Assembly: GCA_017431185.1 (NCBI GenBank)
Contig: JAFRLP010000324.1
Span: 1-6,400 of the forward strand
DNA length: 6,400 bases
Source of the DNA: Victivallales bacterium
Lineage (GTDB): Bacteria > Verrucomicrobiota > Lentisphaeria > Oligosphaerales > Oligosphaeraceae
Reading direction: 5' to 3'
Shown: positions 1-6,066 of the stretch, piece after piece
Layout of the letters: the number at the start of each line of letters is the position of its first letter
How positions within the stretch are numbered: the stretch's first letter is position 1
The notes under the pieces: generated by a model
The model's input: only the letters and a program-made list of their open reading frames with translations
The model's database searches: none
Told to the model about the DNA's origin: nothing
Translations under genes and position numbers: made by a program

Positions 1-50
1 ATCATGATCACCACGATATGAAGCGTGAGCCGGGGCATCATGGGCGACAT
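1..50 (-). CDS. possible 5' end of a divergent gene, product unknown
   Basis: The minus strand has an open frame leaving the window at the left edge. From an ATG at 50 it reads MSPMMPRLTLHIVVIM, a short polar start followed by a hydrophobic stretch. ATGs at 41 and 38 in the same frame are alternative starts, and the frame stays open upstream to a TTG at 110. I see no Shine-Dalgarno site before any of them. If real, the gene would be divergent from the MFS gene and the two would share a leader of about 60 bp. Only about 16 codons are visible, so neither the product nor coding status can be established. The alternative is that this is the untranslated leader of the MFS gene or the end of a plus-strand gene; plus-strand frames 1 and 3 meet stops at 19-21 and 51-53. 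Confidence 0.22.
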   Translation of the reverse strand, partial: MSPMMPRLTLHIVVIM

Positions 51-112
51 TGAGGCTGCGAAGTTCCCAAGGGTCTCGTCAAGGATATCGTTCTCCCACT
101 TCGTAGGCAAAA

Positions 113-1315
113 ATGGCCAAGTTACGCGAGATTTTCCGGGCGGAGTCGAAATACCGCGCATTTCTGCTGTCCATCGTCATCTTCGCAGTGGCGTTTGGTC
201 TCTATAAGGGAATCATCGACAACTACTTGGCAGAGATTGTCGGAATGAGCGAGTTCGACAAGGGCGTCTCCGAGTTCTTCCGCGAACTTCCAGGAGTGCT
301 GCTGGTGTTCGTGCTTGCGGTGTTGTATCTCTTTTCGGCGGAGAACATCTACAAGATCGGCGCAGTGCTGATGGTGGTGGGCATGACGATGCAGGCAGTC
401 GTCCCTCCAACCCGTGTGATGGTGACGCTGGCGATTTTCGTCTATTCACTGGGCGAGCACATCCAATTGGGGATGAAGCACACGCTTGCGCTGGAATATG
501 CGAAGGAAGGCCATGGCGGCGCGGCGCTGGGCTGCCAGAGCGCGGTCTACCAGTTCGGCACGCTGGCCGGCTACGGCGCGGTCATCGGTATTTTCCTGTT
601 GGCGGGGCGCGGCTCGCGCCTCTTCATTCCTCTTTTCGCGTTGAGCGCCCTGGGGCTGATGCTTGGGCTACTGGTTTCCCTGCGGATGACAGGTAGCAGC
701 TCTACCGATGCGACCAAACGGCGCTTCTATTTCCACCGCAAATACACCACATACTATCTGCTGGAGATCTTCTACGGTGCCCGCAAGCAGATCTTCTTCA
801 CCTTCGGACCGTACGTGCTGGTGCTCTTCTACGGCGCCAGCGCAATGACCATCAGTCTGCTCTTTGCAGTGGCGGCGGTCTGCTCGTTTATTGCGTCGCC
901 GATTGTCGGAAAAATCATCGACCGCTTTGGCTACAAGGTCGTGATGGTGACGGACACGCTCGTATTGGTCTTCGTCTGCTGCGCCTACGGCTTCGCGCAC
1001 CACATTTTCCCAAAGCATGTCGCCTTTGTCATCTGTTGCGTGAACTATGTGTTGGACGCCATCATCTCGCTGGCCGCCATGGCCTCGAATGTCTATGTCC
1101 AGGATCTTTCGGACAGCGTGGACGAAACGCGGGCGACCATCACCACTGGTGTCTCCGTCAACCACTTGGTCTCCATTCTCATCGCGCTCTTTGGCGGCTG
1201 GATCTGGTATAAACTGGGAATCGAGACGCTCTTCGTGCTCTCGGCATTGCTGGGCTTGTGCAACAGCGCATACGCCGCGACCATCAAGAGCCCCGCTAGG
1301 GCAAATGCAGTTTGA
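113..1315 (+). CDS. MFS transporter, 12 membrane segments, substrate unknown
   Basis: A 400-residue polytopic inner-membrane protein with the layout of a major facilitator superfamily secondary transporter. I count about twelve hydrophobic segments, roughly at residues 15-38, 57-75, 80-97, 101-115, 143-163, 169-190, 226-242, 245-262, 275-297, 301-324, 343-362 and 370-390. A polar central loop at about 191-212 (SSSTDATKRR) separates the two halves. The loop after segment 8 carries GKIIDRFGYKVVM (266-278), which matches the MFS motif A pattern G-x3-D-R-x-G-x-(R/K). A conserved-looking GARKQIFFTFGPYVL (222-236) opens the second half. The substrate cannot be read from the sequence. ATG 113 is chosen because it gives a short basic N-terminus before segment 1, and the next Met (residue 45) would remove that segment. 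The ribosome-binding site is poor (TAGGC just upstream). The gene converges on batE and is probably functionally unrelated to the Bat operon. Confidence 0.88.
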   Translation: MAKLREIFRAESKYRAFLLSIVIFAVAFGLYKGIIDNYLAEIVGMSEFDKGVSEFFRELPGVLLVFVLAVLYLFSAENIYKIGAVLMVVGMTMQAVVPPTRVMVTLAIFVYSLGEHIQLGMKHTLALEYAKEGHGGAALGCQSAVYQFGTLAGYGAVIGIFLLAGRGSRLFIPLFALSALGLMLGLLVSLRMTGSSSTDATKRRFYFHRKYTTYYLLEIFYGARKQIFFTFGPYVLVLFYGASAMTISLLFAVAAVCSFIASPIVGKIIDRFGYKVVMVTDTLVLVFVCCAYGFAHHIFPKHVAFVICCVNYVLDAIISLAAMASNVYVQDLSDSVDETRATITTGVSVNHLVSILIALFGGWIWYKLGIETLFVLSALLGLCNSAYAATIKSPARANAV

Positions 1316-1325
1316 TTTCAATAGA

Positions 1326-2144
1326 TTATAGGGCTTCCAAATCGCCGTCCGGAAGCCATCCGGTGAGATGGTTGGGCAGTTCGATTTCGTACCAGTCGCC
1401 GCGTTGGCGCAAAATGGTGACCTCGGTGCCGGCGTGGATAGGTGCGTCAAAGGCGTGGTCGTAGGAAAGGCCATCACCCTTGCGTGGATAGGTCTCTTTT
1501 GCCAGGATAACGGCAGAACACTGATGGTGTGCCGCATATATGGATACGGCAGATGAGGTGCCGAAGGCGATTGCTGCCAGGAGAAGCAATGCCGTCAAAA
1601 TGCGCAGCCATGCCGGGCGTTTCCAAATCAGGATTATTGCAGCGCTCCAGAACATTCCATGCAAAACAATGGCAGTCCAGAACCGATAATGAAATGCAAG
1701 GTCGTAATGCCAGAAGAACAAAGTTTGCAGAACATGGTTGCCAGTCGGTTCTTCGAATTGATCCTGTCGGCATGCACGAACGAATTGCAGGTTGGCCTGA
1801 AGTTGTGCGTTGGATGGCAAATACTGTTGTGCACGCCGGTAATTGAGTATGGCCCGTCCGTAATCCTCCAACCGGGCATAGATATTGCCGAGATTGTAGT
1901 AAAGTTGTCCGGAGGCCATGTCCGGTTGTCGGACGAGGGATTCGTAGAGGCTACGGGCATGTTCGAGTTGCGCGTCTGCTTCTTCGGGATGTTCCTCGGC
2001 AAGGGCCATCGCCTGACGTGACGCCGCTTCTGCTTGTTGAAGCAATCGCCCGGTGGCAAGCTGCCCAGCGGATAGCGCCACAGGATATCCCATCAGAAAT
2101 CCGGCCACAACCATCAGGGAAAAAACATATTTTGTGGTTTTCAT
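1326..2144 (-). CDS. batE: BatE: TPR and SH3-like domain membrane protein
   Basis: A 272-residue protein and the last gene of the Bat operon. It starts with a signal peptide (residues 1-26, basic MKTTK, then a hydrophobic core ending ALSA). A helical region follows with at least one clear TPR at about 79-118 (YYNLGNIYARLEDYGRAILNYRRA). Two membrane segments lie at about 155-173 and 181-203, joined by a basic loop WKRPAWLR, which suggests the loop is cytoplasmic and both flanks are periplasmic. The C-terminus (about 212-272) looks like a bacterial SH3 domain, with GTEVTILRQRGDWYEIELP followed by GWLPDGDLEAL. TPR, two membrane helices and SH3 is the usual BatE layout. Known from the family: BatE probably acts as a scaffold with the other Bat proteins; its exact role is unresolved. 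The ATG at 2144 lies two bases after the batD stop and has a good Shine-Dalgarno site inside batD, so translation is probably coupled. Confidence 0.9.
   Translation of the reverse strand: MKTTKYVFSLMVVAGFLMGYPVALSAGQLATGRLLQQAEAASRQAMALAEEHPEEADAQLEHARSLYESLVRQPDMASGQLYYNLGNIYARLEDYGRAILNYRRAQQYLPSNAQLQANLQFVRACRQDQFEEPTGNHVLQTLFFWHYDLAFHYRFWTAIVLHGMFWSAAIILIWKRPAWLRILTALLLLAAIAFGTSSAVSIYAAHHQCSAVILAKETYPRKGDGLSYDHAFDAPIHAGTEVTILRQRGDWYEIELPNHLTGWLPDGDLEAL
1332..1357 (-). terminator. weak candidate terminator hairpin at the batE 3' end
   Basis: GGCTTCC and GGAAGCC form a perfect 7-bp stem around a 12-nt loop, covering the last codons of batE. In minus-strand RNA the stem is followed by an AU-rich stretch (CUAUAAUCUAUUGAAAUC) but not by a true U-run. 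On the plus strand no U-run follows either. Transcription of the two convergent genes must end near here, and this is the only stem I see at the junction; it could also be chance inside coding sequence. Confidence 0.25.
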
Positions 2145-2146
2145 GG

Positions 2147-3970
2147 TTAAAATTCCTTGAGCGCATTGCGAAGACGGTTACGGAGCTCTTCCAGATGAAA
2201 TGCACCGCCGGCATATTGGACGGCCTCGCACTGGACAAAAAGTTCTTGGAAAGGCGCGATTTGTTCCGGGCGGAATCCATCACGGAGAGCTGCGGACTCG
2301 GCATCGGCAAAAGTGACAACGCCTGGAGGCAGCTGGAAGCGCGTCGTGAAGAACACCTGCAAGGCGGTGGCGAATTTTGTGGCGGCCTGTGGGTCATTGG
2401 CATTCAGTTTGTCCACCGTGCGCAACAAGACCCCTTTGGCACCATGGATGGCCCGTGTGGTGCCAGTCGCGTTGCGCATGCGGAAGAACCAGCTTGTCAG
2501 GGTCAGAAAGAGCCACAAGGCGGGAGGAATTGCAATGCAGGTCAGCGGCACGATGAAGCGCTTGAAAGGGGCGGCTTGCACCAGATGGTGCCCGCCAAAT
2601 TCTTCTGGCGGAAAATCAGGTTCCAGGCCAAGTGTGCGTTTCGGCGTGGGAGAAGCCCCCGTATTCGCAGATGTCGCGGTGATGGTGGCCGGAGTGGCTA
2701 CATTTCCCTGCGCGTCCTCCAGGGTGATTTGGCGTGCGGCGGTAACCTTCAAGGGGATGGGCTCAGTGGAGGCGGTGCGATACTCGCGGGATTCCGGGTC
2801 AAAATAGGAGAAGTGGAAGGCAGGGATTGTCAAATCACCGGGATGAGTTGCGCGGAGAGTGCGCTGGAGAGTGGCCTGCCCGTTTCTTTCAATGACCGGA
2901 TCATCGCCCGCAATTTTGAAATGTTGCGTCAGTTCCGGTGTTTGGCTCAAGTCTGGAAGCTTGATTTCGGAGAGATTGTAGGCCCCTTTGAAGACAAAAT
3001 CCACCAGGATGGGTTCACCGACTGTCGCCGTCGTGGCAGATGGTATTGCTGTGGTGGAAAGTTGCCCGATGATTCCGGTAAACCCAGCGGGCTTGCCCTC
3101 TTCCGGGAGGGGGAGGATTTCCACTGTTGCCGCGTCACAGTCGATGCTCTCAGTGCGGTAGCTTTCGAAGAGCCCGAAGGAAAAGATTTCCTCGTTGAGC
3201 ATGCCGAATGGATCATACGAATTCCTGGAGTGGCGCTGGGCAGGAACCTGGTAGAACAAGGTGGAAGGAGGAAGGGTGAATGTGCCTTCCTGTTTAGCAA
3301 TCAACTGAAGTTCCAGATGGAAGGTTAGGCAATCCTTTCCATTGAGGCGTCGTGATCCCTCTTGCCAATTGTTGTCCGCCAGCCGTTTGAAGTATGGTGC
3401 CAAGGCATCTAGTGATTGTTGAATTTTAGGGTCGAGGTGTCCGATACGGAGATTCTGTGGCACCAGAATATCATAGCTTAAGGTGAGGCGGTCTCCTACC
3501 GTGACTTGGGAGGTGGAAAATTTGGCAGTGAACGAGAGTCTGCTGACATCGGATGGCGCTTCCTTTGAGACTGTTATGCTGACCGGATCAGTAAGGTGGC
3601 GTTTCCCGTTCACGGTAAATTCCAAGCCTGGAATTTGGTGTACCCCTTCAGTTTTGGCCCTGAGTTGATATTTGGTCTTGACAATAAAACTTTGGACGAA
3701 TTTCATCCCCGAACTAGTGAGAAAGCCATTTTTGAAATGCTGGACTTGCGGGCGTGATTGCTGTAGGACAGTAAATGGGAAATCGTTTGGGAATTTGGGC
3801 GGGATGATTTCAGGAGCACGAGAGGAATTATCCACCGTGACTGTAATTTCGAGCTCAAAAGGCTCATTCAAGGCAACCTGATTGGTGGAAACTTGAGTCT
3901 GGATGGCGGTTTCCGCTTGGATCGTCAAGATGCCAACAGCAAATAAAATGGCGAACAAACAATAACGCAT
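2147..3970 (-). CDS. batD: BatD: exported, C-terminally anchored beta-sandwich protein
   Basis: A 607-residue BatD-family protein. It begins with a signal peptide (MRYCLFAILFAVGILTIQA, residues 1-19). Three similar modules follow, starting near residues 27, 152 and 311 and each opening with a (V/T)-(A/T)-(L/V)-(N/G)-(E/D) strand; each also has a G-x3-(I/L)-P segment near its end. This suggests tandem beta-sandwich, Ig-like domains in the periplasm. A low-complexity Thr/Ala/Pro linker (about 425-445) leads to one membrane helix (about 472-496). A basic, helical cytoplasmic tail of about 110 residues ends in LEELRNRLRNALKEF. I use the ATG at 3970. A TTG at 4000 in the same frame would add ten residues ahead of an already complete signal peptide, and neither start has a Shine-Dalgarno site. 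BatD is expected to hold the VWA and TPR partners together across the membrane; this is inference from context. Confidence 0.9.
   Translation of the reverse strand: MRYCLFAILFAVGILTIQAETAIQTQVSTNQVALNEPFELEITVTVDNSSRAPEIIPPKFPNDFPFTVLQQSRPQVQHFKNGFLTSSGMKFVQSFIVKTKYQLRAKTEGVHQIPGLEFTVNGKRHLTDPVSITVSKEAPSDVSRLSFTAKFSTSQVTVGDRLTLSYDILVPQNLRIGHLDPKIQQSLDALAPYFKRLADNNWQEGSRRLNGKDCLTFHLELQLIAKQEGTFTLPPSTLFYQVPAQRHSRNSYDPFGMLNEEIFSFGLFESYRTESIDCDAATVEILPLPEEGKPAGFTGIIGQLSTTAIPSATTATVGEPILVDFVFKGAYNLSEIKLPDLSQTPELTQHFKIAGDDPVIERNGQATLQRTLRATHPGDLTIPAFHFSYFDPESREYRTASTEPIPLKVTAARQITLEDAQGNVATPATITATSANTGASPTPKRTLGLEPDFPPEEFGGHHLVQAAPFKRFIVPLTCIAIPPALWLFLTLTSWFFRMRNATGTTRAIHGAKGVLLRTVDKLNANDPQAATKFATALQVFFTTRFQLPPGVVTFADAESAALRDGFRPEQIAPFQELFVQCEAVQYAGGAFHLEELRNRLRNALKEF
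2153..2158 (-). promoter_or_regulatory. Shine-Dalgarno site of batE inside batD
   Basis: AAGGAA lies 8 nt before the batE ATG and is formed by the Lys and Glu codons in the C-terminal KEF of BatD. With the two-base gap between the batD stop and the batE start, this points to translational coupling. It is the only clear Shine-Dalgarno site among the starts in this operon segment. Confidence 0.7.
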
Positions 3971-3974
3971 TGTT

Positions 3975-3987
3975 GAAAAAGAGGGGA
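3975..3987 (-). promoter_or_regulatory. pyrimidine tract in the batD translation leader
   Basis: The minus strand carries TCCCCTCTTTTTC, 13 pyrimidines without interruption, ending 4 nt before the batD ATG at 3970, with no Shine-Dalgarno site. It mirrors the tract before batBC and supports ATG 3970 as the start if these tracts mark translation starts in this organism. Confidence 0.35.
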
Positions 3988-4013
3988 TTGCTAAAAACAA
4001 GTTCTAGCGTGGT

Positions 4014-4050
4014 TGCCGTAAATCCGAGCCAATGGATTGGATTCACGGCA
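4014..4050 (-). promoter_or_regulatory. 12-bp hairpin between batBC and batD
   Basis: In minus-strand RNA, TGCCGTGAATCC (4050-4039) can pair with GGATTTACGGCA (4025-4014) over 12 bp around a 13-nt loop. One pair is G-U, which is a pair only in minus-strand RNA; on the plus strand it would be an A-C mismatch. The structure lies about 24 bp after the batBC stop and 43 bp before the batD ATG. It is not followed directly by a U-run (UUGUUUUU comes about 13 nt later), so it is a poor Rho-independent terminator. A processing, stabilising or attenuating role is more plausible but is inference. Confidence 0.5.
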
Positions 4051-4073
4051 CATCGCACGATTGAAAGTCCGGA

Positions 4074-6035
4074 TTACCAGTCTTTGTCAACGGGATTCTG
4101 ACGGGATTGACGTGTCCTCTGGTTTATCCGATGACGTTTTTCGGAATCAATGATTACTTGAAGTTCCTGGTCCAGGGGCTGGAGCTGTGCCGAAGATTGT
4201 TTTTCTTCATATTCATCGTTTGTCGCCTGGATGACTTTGGGCTGTCCCTGAGCATTTTTCGGTTGCTCCTGCGATTGCGGTTGTGGCGATTCCTGCGTCT
4301 GGAGACTCTGCTGGTCCTGCTGATCTTGCTGGTTCTGCTGGGACTCCTGGTTCTGCTGATCTTGCTGGTTCTGCTGGTCTTGCTGGTTCTGCTGGTCCTG
4401 CTGATTTTGCTGCTGTTTTTCTTGTTCCTCTTGCAACGACCTGAGCTTTTCCTGCAATTCCTTCTCAAGAGCGATTAGTTTCTTGCGAATCAACTTGGCA
4501 CATCGGGTGTTGTCCGTCAGAGTTTTCTTGAATTTCCGCCGTGGCGGTTTGGCGTGTTGGAAAGCCTGTATGGCATCCGTGGCAAGTTCTTTTCCTGTTT
4601 CAACCGCCGCTAACGCCTGTTGTATTTTCGGAATTTCATCACTCTCTTTGGCAGGAAGCGCCTCGTTGTAAAGATCATGAGCCAGGGAATAGTTGATGCT
4701 TCCGGCCAAAAGCTGGCACCGATTGTCAAAGGACGAATCATACTTTTTCCCCATGGAATTCAGAGTCATAGCCGTCTGGAGAAATCGTTTGGCCTCATAG
4801 AGGTTTGGTGTGGAGCCAATTCGATATCTCACAAGTGCCTGATTGAACTCTAATTCTTTCCAAGCTTCAGGGTTCAATTGTTCGGAAGCCTGATGATACA
4901 ACTGCAAGGCGTTTCCAAAGTGTCCGCCTTTGAAATCCCGATTCCCTTGATCAAGTAAATGCGAGGCCTCGTCGGCATTTTGCGCTTGCGCGCCGGATGC
5001 CAAAAGAACAAAAAGGACCATGGTCACAGTGCGCAAACGGTGCTTCTGCGGCAATACAGCGGCAAGAGCCAGAAGAATCATTGCCAGGCCCAGAAAAATC
5101 TGATATTTTGGTTGCAAGCGAACTATCGTTTCGGTGGAGATTTCCCTGCGTTCCGCATTGGCGACAAGCTGTTCGTAGATTTGACGGAGATTGAAAGCAT
5201 TTGTCGCGACCGGAAGATATACTCCACCAGGAGTGGCCTTGGCCATTTCGCTCAACGTCTTGGAGTCCAGCTTGGAACGTACCACCTTCCCTTGATATCG
5301 CAACATGGACTTGTATCCGAATTCATCGGTGACTTGAATGGGAGTTCCTTCCGTGTCGTTGCCAATGCCGATGGCGATGAGGCGGATGCCGGCCGCGCCG
5401 AGTTCCTGGGCAGCGGCGACAGACAGAGAATCATGGTCTTCGCCATCTGTGATGAGAATCACATCGCGAAACTCTTTGGCAGACTGGTCAAAAACTTTTC
5501 GCTGGGTGAAACGCAGTGCGTCCCCGAGATTGGTTCCTCCGCGGGACACAGAGTCGGTGGAGAGATCGACTAGCATCATGCGGAAAAAACCATAATCCTG
5601 GGTCAGGGGGCATTGTACGATGGCATTGCCGGCAAAGGCAACCAATGCCACACGATCTCCTTGCAAACCCTCAATGCACTCTGAAATCTCGGTCTTTGCG
5701 CGTTCCAGGCGGGAAGGCCGAAGGTCTTCAGCCAGCATCGAGCGAGAGACGTCCAGAACGAAAACCACATCGCGGCCTTGGCGAGTGAATTTTTCTTCAA
5801 CGGGATTCCAGGCCGGCCCTGCCATGGCGATGACAAGCAGGGCAACTGCGCAAAGAACAAGCAATGCTCGCAGGCTTCGGCAAGGCACGGACGTGTCGTT
5901 GCGCAATGCCGCAGTGGCGGCGGGGCCCGCCAGGCGGCGCAGCATCTTCCGGCGTTGTTTCATGGCAACCCAGTAGACAATTCCAAGAAGAGGAATGAGC
6001 CAAAGCCAATGCAAATTAGAAATATGCGAGAACAT
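4074..6035 (-). CDS. batB/batC: BatB-BatC fusion: VWA, TPR and Gln-rich tail
   Basis: A 653-residue protein joining two genes that are separate in the classical operon. BatB part: membrane segments at about 8-25 and 57-73, separated by a basic loop (KQRRKMLRR), then a VWA domain (about 88-295) and a third segment at about 311-328. The metal-binding MIDAS site looks complete: D95-x-S97-x-S99 in VLDVSRSM, T168 in GGTNLG, and D197 in LITDGED. BatC part: a basic KHRLR (331-335) and a hydrophobic stretch ending ASGAQAQ (about 336-352) that resembles a signal peptide. TPR-like helices follow (about 354-450), then a charged coiled-coil-like region (500-540), the Gln-rich repeat, and an end NPVDKDW that I consider typical of BatC. 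Basic loops place both VWA and TPR in the periplasm. ATG 6035 gives the normal BatB N-terminus. It lies 31 bp after the batA stop and lacks a Shine-Dalgarno site; a pyrimidine tract precedes it instead. Confidence 0.9.
   Translation of the reverse strand: MFSHISNLHWLWLIPLLGIVYWVAMKQRRKMLRRLAGPAATAALRNDTSVPCRSLRALLVLCAVALLVIAMAGPAWNPVEEKFTRQGRDVVFVLDVSRSMLAEDLRPSRLERAKTEISECIEGLQGDRVALVAFAGNAIVQCPLTQDYGFFRMMLVDLSTDSVSRGGTNLGDALRFTQRKVFDQSAKEFRDVILITDGEDHDSLSVAAAQELGAAGIRLIAIGIGNDTEGTPIQVTDEFGYKSMLRYQGKVVRSKLDSKTLSEMAKATPGGVYLPVATNAFNLRQIYEQLVANAERREISTETIVRLQPKYQIFLGLAMILLALAAVLPQKHRLRTVTMVLFVLLASGAQAQNADEASHLLDQGNRDFKGGHFGNALQLYHQASEQLNPEAWKELEFNQALVRYRIGSTPNLYEAKRFLQTAMTLNSMGKKYDSSFDNRCQLLAGSINYSLAHDLYNEALPAKESDEIPKIQQALAAVETGKELATDAIQAFQHAKPPRRKFKKTLTDNTRCAKLIRKKLIALEKELQEKLRSLQEEQEKQQQNQQDQQNQQDQQNQQDQQNQESQQNQQDQQDQQSLQTQESPQPQSQEQPKNAQGQPKVIQATNDEYEEKQSSAQLQPLDQELQVIIDSEKRHRINQRTRQSRQNPVDKDW
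4305..4412 (-). repeat. 12-unit Gln-Gln-X tandem repeat in the BatC tail
   Basis: Codons 542-577 of the BatB-BatC gene form twelve consecutive three-residue units. Most alternate QQN and QQD; one is QES, one QQS. At the DNA level this is a 9/18-bp periodic repeat made almost entirely of CAG/CAA with AAC/AAT and GAC/GAT, with some synonymous variation between units. Gln-rich, disordered tails are common in BatC, and the repeat probably varies in copy number. It lies between a charged helical region and the conserved C-terminal end of the protein. Confidence 0.9.
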
Positions 6036-6041
6036 CCGGAT

Positions 6042-6059
6042 GAGAAAAAAAGGAGAGAA
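6042..6059 (-). promoter_or_regulatory. pyrimidine tract in the batBC translation leader
   Basis: The minus strand carries TTCTCTCCTTTTTTTCTC, 18 pyrimidines without interruption, ending 6 nt before the batBC ATG. No Shine-Dalgarno site is present in the 31-bp gap after batA. Such tracts can bind ribosomal protein S1, but that role is inferred here. Confidence 0.35.
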
Positions 6060-6066
6060 TGCGTCT

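Noticed and set aside
1290..1302. GCCC-GGGC mini-hairpin at the end of the MFS gene as its terminator
   Set aside because: The stem is only 4 bp, lies before the stop codon and is not followed by a U-run.
668..1537. Minus-strand open frame of 289 codons
   Set aside because: It is antisense to the MFS gene and runs into batE in another frame. The product is polar, His/Asp/Arg-rich and unlike a known protein.
2018..3328. Long plus-strand open frame of 436 codons
   Set aside because: It lies antisense to batD and the start of batE, and its translation is rich in Gly, Cys and Arg without domain character. The minus-strand frames give clear BatD and BatE proteins.
3971..4000. TTG start for batD at 4000
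   Set aside because: The added ten residues precede a complete signal peptide at ATG 3970, and the TTG has no ribosome-binding site.
3864..4058. Minus-strand 64-codon frame covering the batBC-batD gap
   Set aside because: It runs out of frame into the start of batD, has no ribosome-binding site, and overlaps the hairpin. No protein character is visible.
4305..4412. The tandem repeat as a CRISPR array
   Set aside because: Units are 9-18 bp with no spacers and stay in frame within a coding region as Gln-rich triads.
4107..4478. Plus-strand Leu-rich frame resembling a membrane protein
   Set aside because: The Leu/Val run is the complement of the CAG/CAA-AAC-GAC repeat of the BatC tail, so the hydrophobicity is an artefact.
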